Shown here in pieces: positions 39,892-49,131 of a stretch of 64,000 nt of DNA; positions within the stretch are counted from its first letter, which is position 1, and the number at the start of each line of letters is the position of its first letter. Source of the DNA: Desulfosporosinus lacus DSM 15449 (GTDB lineage: Bacteria > Bacillota > Desulfitobacteriia > Desulfitobacteriales > Desulfitobacteriaceae); assembly GCF_900129935.1 (NCBI RefSeq), contig NZ_FQXJ01000014.1:89779-153778 (forward strand), written 5' to 3'. The translations under genes and the position numbers were made by a program. The notes under the pieces are model-generated. The model worked only from the letters and a program-made list of their open reading frames with translations. It did not search any database and was not told where the DNA came from.

Positions 39892-41034
39892 TTATTTCTT
39901 CGTCGGGAATGCGGGTGTCACATCAAATATGGCGGAAACATCCTTTAACAGTTCCGTGATCTTCAGATGCTGCGGGCAGGCGCTTTCACACTGCTTGCAG
40001 CCGATACAGTCGCCAGCCTTGCCGTGGTTGGCGGTAAGGTTCATATAGTAAACGAACTGGCTTGAAAGATTGCTGGTCACCGCACGCTTTGCGCTGTTAT
40101 AGAGTGCAAAGTAATCAGGGATCGCGATGTTCTTGGGGCAGTCTTTCTCACAGTATCTGCAGGTTGTGCAGGGAATGGCCGTGTTTTCATTGATGATATC
40201 GATGACCCGCTCGATGATTTTGTATTCTTCCTTGACCAAGGGCTTGAAGTCCGCCATGTAGGACGTATTGTCGAGCAGCTGCTCCATGGTATTCATACCG
40301 CTAAGCACCATTACCACGCCCTCCTGATTGGCGGCGAACCGGATGGCCCAGGAGGGGACAGACGCCGCCGGATTATATTCCTTCATCAGCTGTTCCGCTT
40401 TTTCCGGGACAAGAGCAAGGTTGCCGCCCTTACAGGGTTCCATAACAATAATTGGCTTTCCGTGCTTTCTGGCCACCTCGTAACATCTTCTGGATTGGAT
40501 TCCGGGGTTTTCCCAGTCGATATAATTGATCTGCAGCTGAACAAAGTCCAACTCTGGATGGGCGGACAGAATCTCGTCCAATAGCTCCGGTGTATCATGG
40601 AAGGATATGCCGAAGTTTTTAATTTTGCCCTCCTGTCTTTTCCGCAGACCAAATCCAAAGCTGTCGAACTCACAGGCCTTCTTATAGGCGTTAACACCCA
40701 TGTTATGAAGCAGGTAGTAATCGAAATAATCAACGCCGCATTTTTCCAGCTGCTCATTGAAAATTCGTTCCATATCCTCCCCAGACTGAAAGTCTCTCAT
40801 AGGCAGTTTGGTTGCCAGTTTGAATTTGTCCCTATGATGTCGCTTTACAAGAGACTCTCTCACCGCCTCTTCAGACCGATAGCCATGATAGACATAAGCC
40901 GTGTCAAAGTAAGTGAAGCCTTTTTCCAAAAATGTATCCACCATTTTGTTGAAAGTTTCGGTATCGAAGGATGTCTGATCATCTTTATCCAGCAGTGGCA
41001 GCCTCATACATCCAAAACCAAATTTTTTATCCAT
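39892..41034 (-). CDS. aldo/keto reductase with C-terminal 4Fe-4S ferredoxin domain
   Basis: 380 residues. Residues 1-285 are an AKR barrel: FGFGCMRLPLL, the catalytic Asp/Tyr/Lys/His set in FDTAYVYHGYRSE, KLATKLP and YYLLHNMG, and NADPH-binding elements in the C-terminal half. Residues 290-375 carry two clusters of cysteines, CTTCRYCEKDCPKN and CIGCKQCESACPQH, each a 4Fe-4S ferredoxin motif. This is the common anaerobic AKR-ferredoxin fusion. ATG 41034 follows GGAGGGG. A consensus promoter lies at 41263-41291. A damaged second copy of the gene's end is at 43829-43922. Confidence 0.9.
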   Translation of the reverse strand: MDKKFGFGCMRLPLLDKDDQTSFDTETFNKMVDTFLEKGFTYFDTAYVYHGYRSEEAVRESLVKRHHRDKFKLATKLPMRDFQSGEDMERIFNEQLEKCGVDYFDYYLLHNMGVNAYKKACEFDSFGFGLRKRQEGKIKNFGISFHDTPELLDEILSAHPELDFVQLQINYIDWENPGIQSRRCYEVARKHGKPIIVMEPCKGGNLALVPEKAEQLMKEYNPAASVPSWAIRFAANQEGVVMVLSGMNTMEQLLDNTSYMADFKPLVKEEYKIIERVIDIINENTAIPCTTCRYCEKDCPKNIAIPDYFALYNSAKRAVTSNLSSQFVYYMNLTANHGKAGDCIGCKQCESACPQHLKITELLKDVSAIFDVTPAFPTKK

Positions 41035-41262
41035 ATCTGTCCCCTCCATCTTATTTCTGTTTATTGTAATCTTCATCAGACACGGGTTCCAGCCATTCTG
41101 TAGGGCCCTTTTCCGAGGTGACCTCAACCGCAAGGTGAACAAACCACGTAAAAAAGCCCGCAAGGAACAGTACTCTACCGAATTTGAACTGCCAACCTTG
41201 CAGGCCTCTTTAGTTGTTGGATATTATGCTTTAATCACTGTACCATCCTAAAGTTGATTTGA

Positions 41263-41291
41263 ATATTATCCATTTTAATGGTTCATGTCAA
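41263..41291 (-). promoter_or_regulatory. sigma-A promoter of the aldo/keto reductase gene
   Basis: Minus-strand TTGACA (41286-41291), 17-bp spacer, TAATAT (41263-41268). The spacer contains the near-palindrome CCATTAAAATGG. The transcript would have a leader of about 220 bases. Confidence 0.7.
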
Positions 41292-41306
41292 TCATCTCGT
41301 TCCAAA

Positions 41307-42476
41307 TTACAATGATCCTTCAAGAATCTTTTGGCTTATATCCAAGGTAAGATCCTGAGTTTCCGAGAGTGTTGTCATCCCATGAGCCTTTAGCTGTTCA
41401 ACAATAACTGGTATTTTATCAGCGCCAACGCCATATTGAGACAGACGAGTTTTAACACCAAGGCTTTCAAAGAATTCTCTGGTTTTCTGAATGGCCAAGT
41501 CTACCTTTTCCTCATCCCTGCCACTCTTTATATGCCATACACGTTCTGCATATTGCAGAAGTTTAGCGCGTTTTTGTTCGCGTCTTACCTCTAGTAATGA
41601 TGGCAATACAATCGCTAAAGTCTGTCCATGATCAATGCCAAGTAATGCGGTAAGTTCATGTCCGATCATATGAGTCGTCCAATCCTGTGGAACCCCCGCA
41701 CCGATTAACCCATTCAACGCAAGAGTAGCACTCCAAACAAGATTAGCACGTGCCTCATGATTTTCGGATTCAGCAACTGTCGTTTCACCTATTTCAATCA
41801 ATGTTTGTAAAATACCCTCAGCCATTCGATCCTGTACCTTGGCATCCACAGGATATGTTAGATATTGCTCAGTTGTATGCACAAAGGCGTCAATCACTCC
41901 ATTGGCAACCTGAATCTTGGGAAGTGTAAACGTAAGGGTCGGATCTAATATTGAGAACTTCGGGAATGCTAACTCGCACATAACTGGAAATTTCCCGTGT
42001 TCATAACTGATTACAGCTCCGCTATTCATTTCAGACCCGGTAGCAGGTAACGTTAGCACCGTGCCGAATGGAACAACTTTACTGACTACTTCCAAAGGAA
42101 TTGGCATAAAGCCAAATTTCAATAAATCACGCGAATCTCCCTTGTAATAAGAAGCAAGTGTTATGAATTTAGTCCCATCGATAACAGAGCCTCCGCCAAC
42201 AGCAAGTATAAAATCAATATTTTCACTGCGTACAATTTCTACAGCTTTTACTAAAGTTTCGTAGCGAGGATTCGGCTCTATACCGCCGAATTCATAAACT
42301 TTCCTGTTCCCAAGTACAGTTTTAACTTTGTCGATAAGGCCACTCTTTCTGGCACTTCCACCTCCATAGGTTATTAAGACAGCAGCATCGGCTGGAACAT
42401 ACTTATCAATGCCCTCAAGTCTGTTCTTACCAAATAAAATACGTGTTGGATTGTAAAAATCAAAGTTAAACATCAT
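41307..42476 (-). CDS. iron-containing alcohol dehydrogenase (YqhD/butanol dehydrogenase type)
   Basis: 389 residues of the Fe-ADH family. The NAD(P)-binding part shows TYGGGSARKSGLID and AVGGGSVIDGTKF; the metal-binding residues are in ANGVIDAFVHTTEQYL, THMIGHELTALLGIDHGQTL (Asp and three His). The N-terminal NPTRILFGKNRLEGI and the YGGGSARK loop point to the NADPH-preferring YqhD/Bdh group, which reduces aldehydes. It is preceded by a MerR-type promoter, consistent with induction by reactive aldehydes through the nearby MerR regulator (inference). Confidence 0.9.
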   Translation of the reverse strand: MMFNFDFYNPTRILFGKNRLEGIDKYVPADAAVLITYGGGSARKSGLIDKVKTVLGNRKVYEFGGIEPNPRYETLVKAVEIVRSENIDFILAVGGGSVIDGTKFITLASYYKGDSRDLLKFGFMPIPLEVVSKVVPFGTVLTLPATGSEMNSGAVISYEHGKFPVMCELAFPKFSILDPTLTFTLPKIQVANGVIDAFVHTTEQYLTYPVDAKVQDRMAEGILQTLIEIGETTVAESENHEARANLVWSATLALNGLIGAGVPQDWTTHMIGHELTALLGIDHGQTLAIVLPSLLEVRREQKRAKLLQYAERVWHIKSGRDEEKVDLAIQKTREFFESLGVKTRLSQYGVGADKIPVIVEQLKAHGMTTLSETQDLTLDISQKILEGSL

Positions 42477-42506
42477 AGAACCTCCCTAAATGTTTTTTGC
42501 ATTGTT

Positions 42507-42537
42507 AGTATAAGACTTGGAGTTAACTCCAAGTCAA
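42507..42537 (-). promoter_or_regulatory. MerR-type promoter with 19-bp spacer and 22-bp palindrome
   Basis: Minus-strand TTGACT (42532-42537), a 19-bp spacer and TATACT (42507-42512). A 22-bp perfect palindrome centred on GTTAAC fills 42514-42535. A 19-bp spacer overlaid by a dyad is the classic MerR-activated arrangement. It drives the alcohol dehydrogenase gene. Confidence 0.85.
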
Positions 42538-42607
42538 GTATCTAAATTTTTAAATTCAAGAATGCTTAATTCATTTCGATCAGATCAAACCGTAGTTGGC
42601 TTTTCGG

Positions 42608-43678
42608 TTACTTTGAAAAGTTTATTTGATACTCAACCTCGGGTAGCCATTCGTGTTTTAGGAAGTCACGTCCTTGTACATTTACAGAACCATCTTTAAC
42701 ATCAACAATTAAACCCTGACTGGCCTCTGGGGCTTGGCGTACTCGACTCGCAGAGGCATCATTAAACATTGTAAATGTGTCTTTCACAACAGAATCAGGA
42801 GAACCTAACTTGATGTGTAAATGACCGACGAAGAGGACGACGTCTGGTACCGATTGAAGGATTCCCGCGAGTTCTTCCTGTTGGACCACTAAATTGTATT
42901 TTCTTTGTGCCGTACTATTAGAGGAAAATATGGGTTGGTGCAAAAAGACAAACACAGGTTTTCCCGGTGTAAGGTTCTCTGAGATTTTTGATTTCAACCA
43001 TGTTAATTGTGTTTCCGAAAGATAGGCAGCATCACCGATATTAAGATCAGACATTCTCGACTTTTCGGAGCCAAGAAATATGAAATGATAACCGTTAATA
43101 TAGTGATCAGTGTATACCTTATTTCTCCCGGCAAAGTCTAAAAAACGCTGAACTGTAAGAGGATCCGTATCTTGATTTGGGAAGGTATCGGCATTCCAAG
43201 CGTTACTGTTTGGATCATGATAGGCTTTGTAAAATTCGTGATTTCCAATGGTGGCCACCAGCGGAGTTGTCTTACTCGTATTCGTCCGAACAGAACGAAG
43301 TATTTGGCTAAGGGTCAGATAGTCTTCAGGTGTACCGTCTCCAAGGTCGCCATTTAATACTACTAAATCCAGAGGCGGTTGTTGATTCATAAAGAGATCT
43401 TCCAAGGCCGTTCGAAACTTCATTGGAGCCGTTTCGCTTGAAAGAATATGAATATCACTAATAACCGCAAATCGAACATTATTTTGACTCGACTTCAGTA
43501 CATCGGTTGCATCAGAAGCTGAGGACAAAGAAAGCCCTAATAACGGAATTGCTTCATTTATATCAGTAGCCTGAAGCGTCTCATCAGGGGGAGTTACTGA
43601 GTTTATTTCTATTTTTGGACTTAGGGAAAAGGCAGCAATCAAAAATAATCCAATAATCCATAACTTTTTAGCTTTAAT
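42608..43678 (-). CDS. exported calcineurin-like metallophosphoesterase
   Basis: About 356 residues. Metal-binding motifs of the metallophosphoesterase fold are present in order: AVISDIHIL (D-x-H), VLNGDLGD (GD-x-x-D), ATIGNHEFY (GNH), LHQPIF and GHLHIKLG (GH-x-H). Upstream of the first domain, the frame codes for KAKKLWIIGLFLIAAFSLS, a good signal peptide or anchor, if translation starts at an ATT at 43678 with GAGGG 7 bases upstream. No ATG, GTG or TTG sits there; the TTG at 43642 would cut into the hydrophobic segment. The start is therefore uncertain. Substrate unknown. Confidence 0.75.
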   Translation of the reverse strand: MKAKKLWIIGLFLIAAFSLSPKIEINSVTPPDETLQATDINEAIPLLGLSLSSASDATDVLKSSQNNVRFAVISDIHILSSETAPMKFRTALEDLFMNQQPPLDLVVLNGDLGDGTPEDYLTLSQILRSVRTNTSKTTPLVATIGNHEFYKAYHDPNSNAWNADTFPNQDTDPLTVQRFLDFAGRNKVYTDHYINGYHFIFLGSEKSRMSDLNIGDAAYLSETQLTWLKSKISENLTPGKPVFVFLHQPIFSSNSTAQRKYNLVVQQEELAGILQSVPDVVLFVGHLHIKLGSPDSVVKDTFTMFNDASASRVRQAPEASQGLIVDVKDGSVNVQGRDFLKHEWLPEVEYQINFSK

Positions 43679-43828
43679 GAGAATCCCTCGCTTCTGACGT
43701 GATGTCTATAGTGTTGCCTTCATTGCTTCGTAAACTATCTCCACCAAATTATTTTAACCTGGTGTATTCTTCGTCCGTCACGGTTTCCAACTATCCGGCT
43801 GGGCTTGCTGATGACTTGCTTCTATTTT

Positions 43829-43922
43829 TCCTTTCTGGTTGGAAACTGAGGAGTCACATCAAATGCCGCAGAAACATCTTTTAAGTGCTCCGTATCTTCA
43901 AATGCTGAGGACAAGCTTGTTC
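43829..43922 (-). pseudogene. aldo/keto reductase C-terminal remnant
   Basis: The minus strand reads ACPQHLKIRS, then in a shifted frame EHLKDVSAAFDVTPQFPTRK. This matches the last 30 residues of the 39892-41034 product (ACPQHLKITELLKDVSAIFD, VTPAFPTKK). All of the barrel is gone, yet a MerR-type promoter stands just upstream. Confidence 0.65.
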
Positions 43923-43958
43923 TCATTATCTACAGTCTATTGATCAACCTCATGTCCT

Positions 43959-43989
43959 AGTCTAACATCTGTAGTTAACACTATGTCAA
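43959..43989 (-). promoter_or_regulatory. second MerR-type promoter with 19-bp spacer
   Basis: Minus-strand TTGACA (43984-43989), 19-bp spacer, TAGACT (43959-43964), with a dyad around GTTAAC as in the alcohol dehydrogenase promoter. It points at the aldo/keto reductase remnant, so it is probably left from a deleted copy. Confidence 0.6.
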
Positions 43990-44017
43990 GCATTTTCTAT
44001 AGTGGTATCTATAAAAT

Positions 44018-47000
44018 TCAACTGCTCGGTTTCTTGTGAAAAAACCCTTTGGCATCGTCCAACAGCGTATAGATGACAGGTACAACGATGAGTGTTAAAA
44101 AAGTTGACGTAATTAAGCCGCCAATAATGGCATAAGCCATAGGCGCTCGTCCTTCCGAGCCTAACCCTGTGGAAAGCGCTGTGGGAATCATACCGAATAC
44201 CATCGCTAACGTCGTCATAAGGATAGGCCTAAGTCGTGTCGAAGACGCCTGTAGCAGCGCTTCATTTCGCTCCTCTCCCTCGGACAGCTTTTGCTTAGCA
44301 TAGTCAACTAATAAAATCGCATTTTTGGTGACCAGTCCCATCAACATAATAATACCAATCATGGCCATCATACTTAAATTGCTGCCGCTAAGAAACAGGG
44401 CCAACAGGGCTCCAATGATGCCGAAGGGCAAAGCCAAGACAATCGCAAAGGGATCAATAAAACTTTCAAACAGAGCGGCAAGAACCAAGTAAATGAACAG
44501 AATTCCCATCAAAAGTGCCTGCATTAAGCCAGGGATAGCTTCTGCCATCATTTCCTGATCTCCTCCGCTGACTTGGCTTACTCCGGCGGGCATCTTCGTG
44601 TCATTTTTCAAGGCTGTGTTAAACTGAGTATTCAACTGAGTTGCCGAAACTCCGGAGGCATTGGCCGTCACTACAATCTCTCGAGCTTTATCATACCTAC
44701 TAATGGTCGTAGAGCCCATGGCGAAAACTTGCTTGGTAACCTGATCGAGAGGAACCATACTGTTATTTGAACCGGGCACATAAATTCCTTTTAAGCTGTC
44801 AAAGTCCTTCCTCTGATCATCCTGGAGCAACACTTTAACGTCAAAACGATCTTTTTCTGTTTCATACTGGGTTACGATAGAACCATTAAAGAGTGTTCCC
44901 AAGGTATTGGCTACGACCAAGGGACTCACCCCTAAATCAGCGGCCTTATCCCTATCTACTTCAATTATTGCTTCTGCTTTTCCAGTTTTATAGCTTATAC
45001 TTACGTCAACAGCCCCGGGAATTTTCTTTAAAACTTTCTCGGCTTGCATCGAATAGTCTAAAAGCTGATTAAAATCGTCGCCAGTAAAATGAATTTCAGT
45101 GGCCCATACTTCCCCCAAAGTTGAACCAATCGTCATAGAAAAGCTAATTCCCGGAATCTGAATTAAACTCTCTCTCATTTTATTGGCTGCTTCACTTAAG
45201 GTCTCTTTTCTGGCATTCTTGTCTGGAAGCTGCACGCTAATGTTAATGTTGCTGGGTGTGACAGTGGAATACAGGTACACTACTCCAGGATACTTACTAA
45301 GAATACTTTCCATTCTTTTGGTTGTTTCTGCAGCGCTATCCAAGGTTGTCCCTCCATCTGTCGTCGCTGCTATTGTGATCTTTCCGTTGTCTGAGGAATC
45401 TAAAAAACTAATATTAATGAAGTTAAGAAGGAGCAAACTGCCGAAGAACATTGCCGTGGCAATACCTATGGTTTTAGTCCTGTGTTTCAAGGTTACCCTG
45501 AGAAGTCTTGTATAGACTCTGGCAAGTTTAACAAACAAGTGATTGAACCATATTAAGAATTTCCTCAGGGGACCGTGTTTTTTATCTAATTCCTCGTTTT
45601 CCCTTTTTATATATTTAGATGCCATCAACGGAACTAATGTAAAGGATACAAATAAAGAAATCAAGACGCTGACAGCAACCGTTAGACCAAATTCCTTGAA
45701 GTAGGCCCCGATCAATCCATCAACCATGGTAATGGGGAGAAAGACAGCAACTATGGTAAAGGTGGTAGCCGTCACAGCCAGTCCAATCTCACTCGTCCCG
45801 TCTTTCGCTGCTTGAATGGGAGATTTACCCATGTTTAAGTGACGTACAATGTTCTCAACGACGACAATTGCATCATCAATCAGCAATCCAACCGATAAGG
45901 AGAGACCCATTAAGGACATGGTGTTGAGTGAAAAATTCATCAGTTTCATAGCGGCAAAGGTAGTGATAATCGAGGTAGGCAGTGAAATTGCACTGATGGC
46001 CGTGCTTCCCCCATTCCGCAGGAAGAGGAAAACCACGAGAACCGCCAGAATACAACCTTCCAACAAGGTTTTCTGAACTTCAGCCACGGAGGCCCGTATG
46101 ACCTGGGAATTGTCATTGACAATATCTAGTTTCACATCTTTAGGCAGTGAGGTTTGAATCGTTGCAATTTTTGCTTTAAGATCATCCGCTACTTGGGTGG
46201 TATTTTCTCCGGATTGTTTAACGATATCAATACCAATCGATTCTGCACCCTTATAATAAGATAAACTGTCCCGATCCTTAATAGTATCCTCCACTTGAGC
46301 AATATCTTTAATTCTAAGTTCAGTCCCGTTACGATTGGCGACTAAAATATTCAAGAAATCATTAACTTCTTTGACCGTACCATTCGTTCTGAGGGAAACT
46401 TCTTTATCATTGTTGGAAACTTTTCCACTGGACCTATCTAGGTTGTCACTTTGCAGGCTCTGGGTGATTTGTGCAGTGGTCACATTAAGGGACGCCATTT
46501 TTTCTTTATCGAGTTTGATATGTATTTCCCTGACTTGCGAACCATAGGTGGTAACCGATCCAACCCCTTTCACCGTATTTAGCTTTTTGGTGATGTCATC
46601 TTCGACTACTTGCGATAGGTCCTTATTGGAAAGAGGGCTGGTGACCACGAAGGATATAATGGGTGTTGCCGCAAAGTCAAATTTTTGAATAATGGGTTCC
46701 TCGATATCCTGGGGCAAAGTACCCCGAATACCGCTTAGTTTGTCTTTGATATCTTGGGCTGCCACATTGACTTCTGTTCCGGATTTAAACTCAATGACGG
46801 TCTGGGAAACCCCTTCCGAAATGCTGGAGGTAATGTGTTTCACTCCCGAAATTTGTCCGACAGATTCCTCGACTCTTTTTGTCACCTTTGATTCAATCTG
46901 TTCTGCTGAAGTTCCCGGCAAGGAAATGGCAACCGCTATATAAGGAATCTCGATCTCAGGGTTTTCGTTAATGGGTAATCCTATATAGCTCATAGCACCC

Positions 47001-47071
47001 ACTGCCAGCATAGCAATAATGATGACAGTGGCAAATACAGGCCTTTTCAGGCTGATATCTGTTAAAAACAT
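44018..47071 (-). CDS. RND efflux transporter, AcrB/HAE1-like
   Basis: 1017 residues with the RND layout: one N-terminal helix, a porter domain, six helices, a second porter domain and six helices. Family blocks include GYLPINENPEIEIPYIAV-like FIGLPINENPEI, PTSIITTFAAMKLMNFSLNT in helix 2-3 and GLLIDDAIVVVENIVRHL with the proton-relay Asp pair in helix 4, and GLVTKNAILLVDYAKQ near the C-terminus. The outer domains are shorter than in AcrB because no outer-membrane channel exists. RND pumps are less usual in Gram-positive bacteria but known in Clostridia. It is co-transcribed with the adaptor gene 13 bp upstream. Confidence 0.9.
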   Translation of the reverse strand: MFLTDISLKRPVFATVIIIAMLAVGAMSYIGLPINENPEIEIPYIAVAISLPGTSAEQIESKVTKRVEESVGQISGVKHITSSISEGVSQTVIEFKSGTEVNVAAQDIKDKLSGIRGTLPQDIEEPIIQKFDFAATPIISFVVTSPLSNKDLSQVVEDDITKKLNTVKGVGSVTTYGSQVREIHIKLDKEKMASLNVTTAQITQSLQSDNLDRSSGKVSNNDKEVSLRTNGTVKEVNDFLNILVANRNGTELRIKDIAQVEDTIKDRDSLSYYKGAESIGIDIVKQSGENTTQVADDLKAKIATIQTSLPKDVKLDIVNDNSQVIRASVAEVQKTLLEGCILAVLVVFLFLRNGGSTAISAISLPTSIITTFAAMKLMNFSLNTMSLMGLSLSVGLLIDDAIVVVENIVRHLNMGKSPIQAAKDGTSEIGLAVTATTFTIVAVFLPITMVDGLIGAYFKEFGLTVAVSVLISLFVSFTLVPLMASKYIKRENEELDKKHGPLRKFLIWFNHLFVKLARVYTRLLRVTLKHRTKTIGIATAMFFGSLLLLNFINISFLDSSDNGKITIAATTDGGTTLDSAAETTKRMESILSKYPGVVYLYSTVTPSNINISVQLPDKNARKETLSEAANKMRESLIQIPGISFSMTIGSTLGEVWATEIHFTGDDFNQLLDYSMQAEKVLKKIPGAVDVSISYKTGKAEAIIEVDRDKAADLGVSPLVVANTLGTLFNGSIVTQYETEKDRFDVKVLLQDDQRKDFDSLKGIYVPGSNNSMVPLDQVTKQVFAMGSTTISRYDKAREIVVTANASGVSATQLNTQFNTALKNDTKMPAGVSQVSGGDQEMMAEAIPGLMQALLMGILFIYLVLAALFESFIDPFAIVLALPFGIIGALLALFLSGSNLSMMAMIGIIMLMGLVTKNAILLVDYAKQKLSEGEERNEALLQASSTRLRPILMTTLAMVFGMIPTALSTGLGSEGRAPMAYAIIGGLITSTFLTLIVVPVIYTLLDDAKGFFHKKPSS

Positions 47072-47084
47072 TAATCTTGTCCTC

Positions 47085-48341
47085 CTATTCCGTTACCACT
47101 GAAACCGCATCGCCATCCTGCAGTGTATTGACATTGGTAATGATGACACTGTCACCATTCTTTACGCCGTCTTTGATCTCCACTAAGCCTTTTGTGATTT
47201 GCCCAATACTGACCATGCGTTTACGAGCAAACCCTTGATCATTCACAAACACTGTATAATTTCCTGGATTTCCGCTCAAGGCATCTGTTGTCACAGCAAT
47301 CACCTCTGATGTCTGGTCACCTACAATATCCACGTTGGCATAAATGCCCGGTTTCAGTGTCTGACCGAGATTAGCAACCTCAACTTTGCATCTAAAAACT
47401 CTTGAAGTAGCATCGGCAGAGGCTTCAATACTTTTTATAATTCCGTCATAGTCTTTGATATCAGTACTTCCAACTTTGACTTTGGCACTCTGTCCTACTT
47501 TAAGAGAACTTATATCGTTTTGGTCTACTTCAATTACCGCGTAGATCGGTGATATAGTCTTAACCTTTCCTAAGGCAGCTCCTATGTTGGCATATTGTCC
47601 TAGACTCACACTTTTCTCATCTATGATCCCAGTAAGGGGCGCAGTAATAGTCGTATCCGCCAGCGAATTTGTAAGAATTTTTAAATCGACCTGTGCTGCA
47701 GTCACATTTGCTTGTGCTGTTTTAATACTGGCTTGTGCTGTTTCGATATTGGCTTTTGCCGATTCAAGGTCGCCTTTAGCATTACTTACCATTGTTTCAG
47801 CACTTTCCAATTCAACCTTGGAAATAGCCCCGCCGTCAAAAAGCTCTTTCGTTCTATCATAGGTACGCACTGCATTGTCTACACTCAGCTGCATTTTCTG
47901 CAATCCGGTTTGTGAAGAAACTAATTGGCTCTCAGAAGATTTTACCTGACTTTCTGAGGCTTTCAGCTTGGCCTGAGAAGAAGCTATATGGTTTTTAATC
48001 TCCTGATCATCCAATTTAATCAGTGGGTCCCCTTGGGTTACATATTGACCATTTTCAAACATCACTTGAACTACCTTACCACCGACCTTGCCACTTACAA
48101 TACCTTCTTCAGAGGCTTCTAATGATGCCTTATATGAAACGAATGCTTGCTTAATAACATTCTCTGCCGCGCTGACTTTGACATAAACTTTATTTGGAGC
48201 AGCAGTTTCGATTGCCTTTTCCTGCTTTCCCCTGAAGGTTGTAACTCCTGTACCAGCCAAAATGAGCACAATGACTATTGCAAGTAATTTCCATTTCCTT
48301 ATTTTTAATCTCCTAACAGCTGGACCTATTTTTTTAAACAA
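47085..48341 (-). CDS. RND efflux periplasmic-adaptor-type (HlyD/MFP) subunit
   Basis: 418 residues: one N-terminal membrane helix (about 18-38), a biotinyl-lipoyl half (GKVGGKVVQVMFENGQYVTQ, GDPLIKLDD), a long alpha-hairpin coiled coil (about 115-215, rich in Ala, Gln and Ser), the second lipoyl half (ITAPLTGIIDEKSVSLGQYA) and a C-terminal beta-barrel ending VNTLQDGDAVSVVTE. Adaptors of this type link RND or MacB pumps. Its 3' neighbour is the RND pump and its 5' neighbour an ABC permease gene, so it might serve either. Confidence 0.9.
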   Translation of the reverse strand: MFKKIGPAVRRLKIRKWKLLAIVIVLILAGTGVTTFRGKQEKAIETAAPNKVYVKVSAAENVIKQAFVSYKASLEASEEGIVSGKVGGKVVQVMFENGQYVTQGDPLIKLDDQEIKNHIASSQAKLKASESQVKSSESQLVSSQTGLQKMQLSVDNAVRTYDRTKELFDGGAISKVELESAETMVSNAKGDLESAKANIETAQASIKTAQANVTAAQVDLKILTNSLADTTITAPLTGIIDEKSVSLGQYANIGAALGKVKTISPIYAVIEVDQNDISSLKVGQSAKVKVGSTDIKDYDGIIKSIEASADATSRVFRCKVEVANLGQTLKPGIYANVDIVGDQTSEVIAVTTDALSGNPGNYTVFVNDQGFARKRMVSIGQITKGLVEIKDGVKNGDSVIITNVNTLQDGDAVSVVTE

Positions 48342-48414
48342 GATAAATCCCCCTATATAGTTGGTTTGTACCCATATATCCGGTCACCTATTTTTCTCTG
48401 AGCGAACAATCCGT

Positions 48415-49131
48415 CTATTGTTGCTCAGCAAATCTCCACCAAGCAAACGTTCCAACTATTCCGGCTATTCCCGTGAAAGCAAGAATGATTATGCTGCTTA
48501 CATTTAGGAACCCGGTGCTTTGAAATACCGACGGGATTGTCCAGGGGAAATAAGGGGCAAATCCCATAGAGGCCAACACGTTTGAGAAAATAACGATGAC
48601 CAAGATGAGTCCCAAGGGCGCCAAGTATCCTTTACTAACATTTGCCAGAAAGGTGCCTGGTGTGGTAACCACAATAAACAAGATGGATGTTAGAATAAAT
48701 CTAAAGAAAATATCCCCAATAAGGACAGTTGACCAACCCGTAACCCCCAGAACACCACCTGCAGCGAGGGCAACGGCAAACATAAAGAGGGCAAGCAATA
48801 GGTCCCATGCTAAGATAACCAGCAATTTGGATATTACAATCTGTGATCTGGACACGGGCTTGGCCAGCAAATCCTTAATCGTTTTATCTGTAAACTCTCG
48901 ACCAAATACCCAGGCAGAGATAAATGTGTATCCGATAAGTCCCAGGGCGGCAAGACCACTAAGCAATTCCGTTAAATACATCTGCCAATTAATATCACCC
49001 GTGTTACCGGATGAAATAGTTCCAACTCCCATCATGATTGGCCCAAATGCAAAAACAAGAAATACCAGCCAAAACACATTAGCGCGGATAATCTTACGAA
49101 ATTCACAATGTAGAACAGAAAAGATATTCAT
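48415..49131 (-). CDS. ABC-2 type transporter permease
   Basis: 238 residues with six membrane helices of the ABC-2/NatB-like type, including the cytoplasmic segment EFTDKTIKDLLAKPVSRSQI (E-x-x-x-x-T-x-x-x-L-x-x-P-V-S-R), which contacts the ATPase. The start codon overlaps the ATPase stop (49131). Substrate unknown; such pairs controlled by nearby two-component systems often confer peptide-antibiotic tolerance. Confidence 0.85.
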   Translation of the reverse strand: MNIFSVLHCEFRKIIRANVFWLVFLVFAFGPIMMGVGTISSGNTGDINWQMYLTELLSGLAALGLIGYTFISAWVFGREFTDKTIKDLLAKPVSRSQIVISKLLVILAWDLLLALFMFAVALAAGGVLGVTGWSTVLIGDIFFRFILTSILFIVVTTPGTFLANVSKGYLAPLGLILVIVIFSNVLASMGFAPYFPWTIPSVFQSTGFLNVSSIIILAFTGIAGIVGTFAWWRFAEQQ

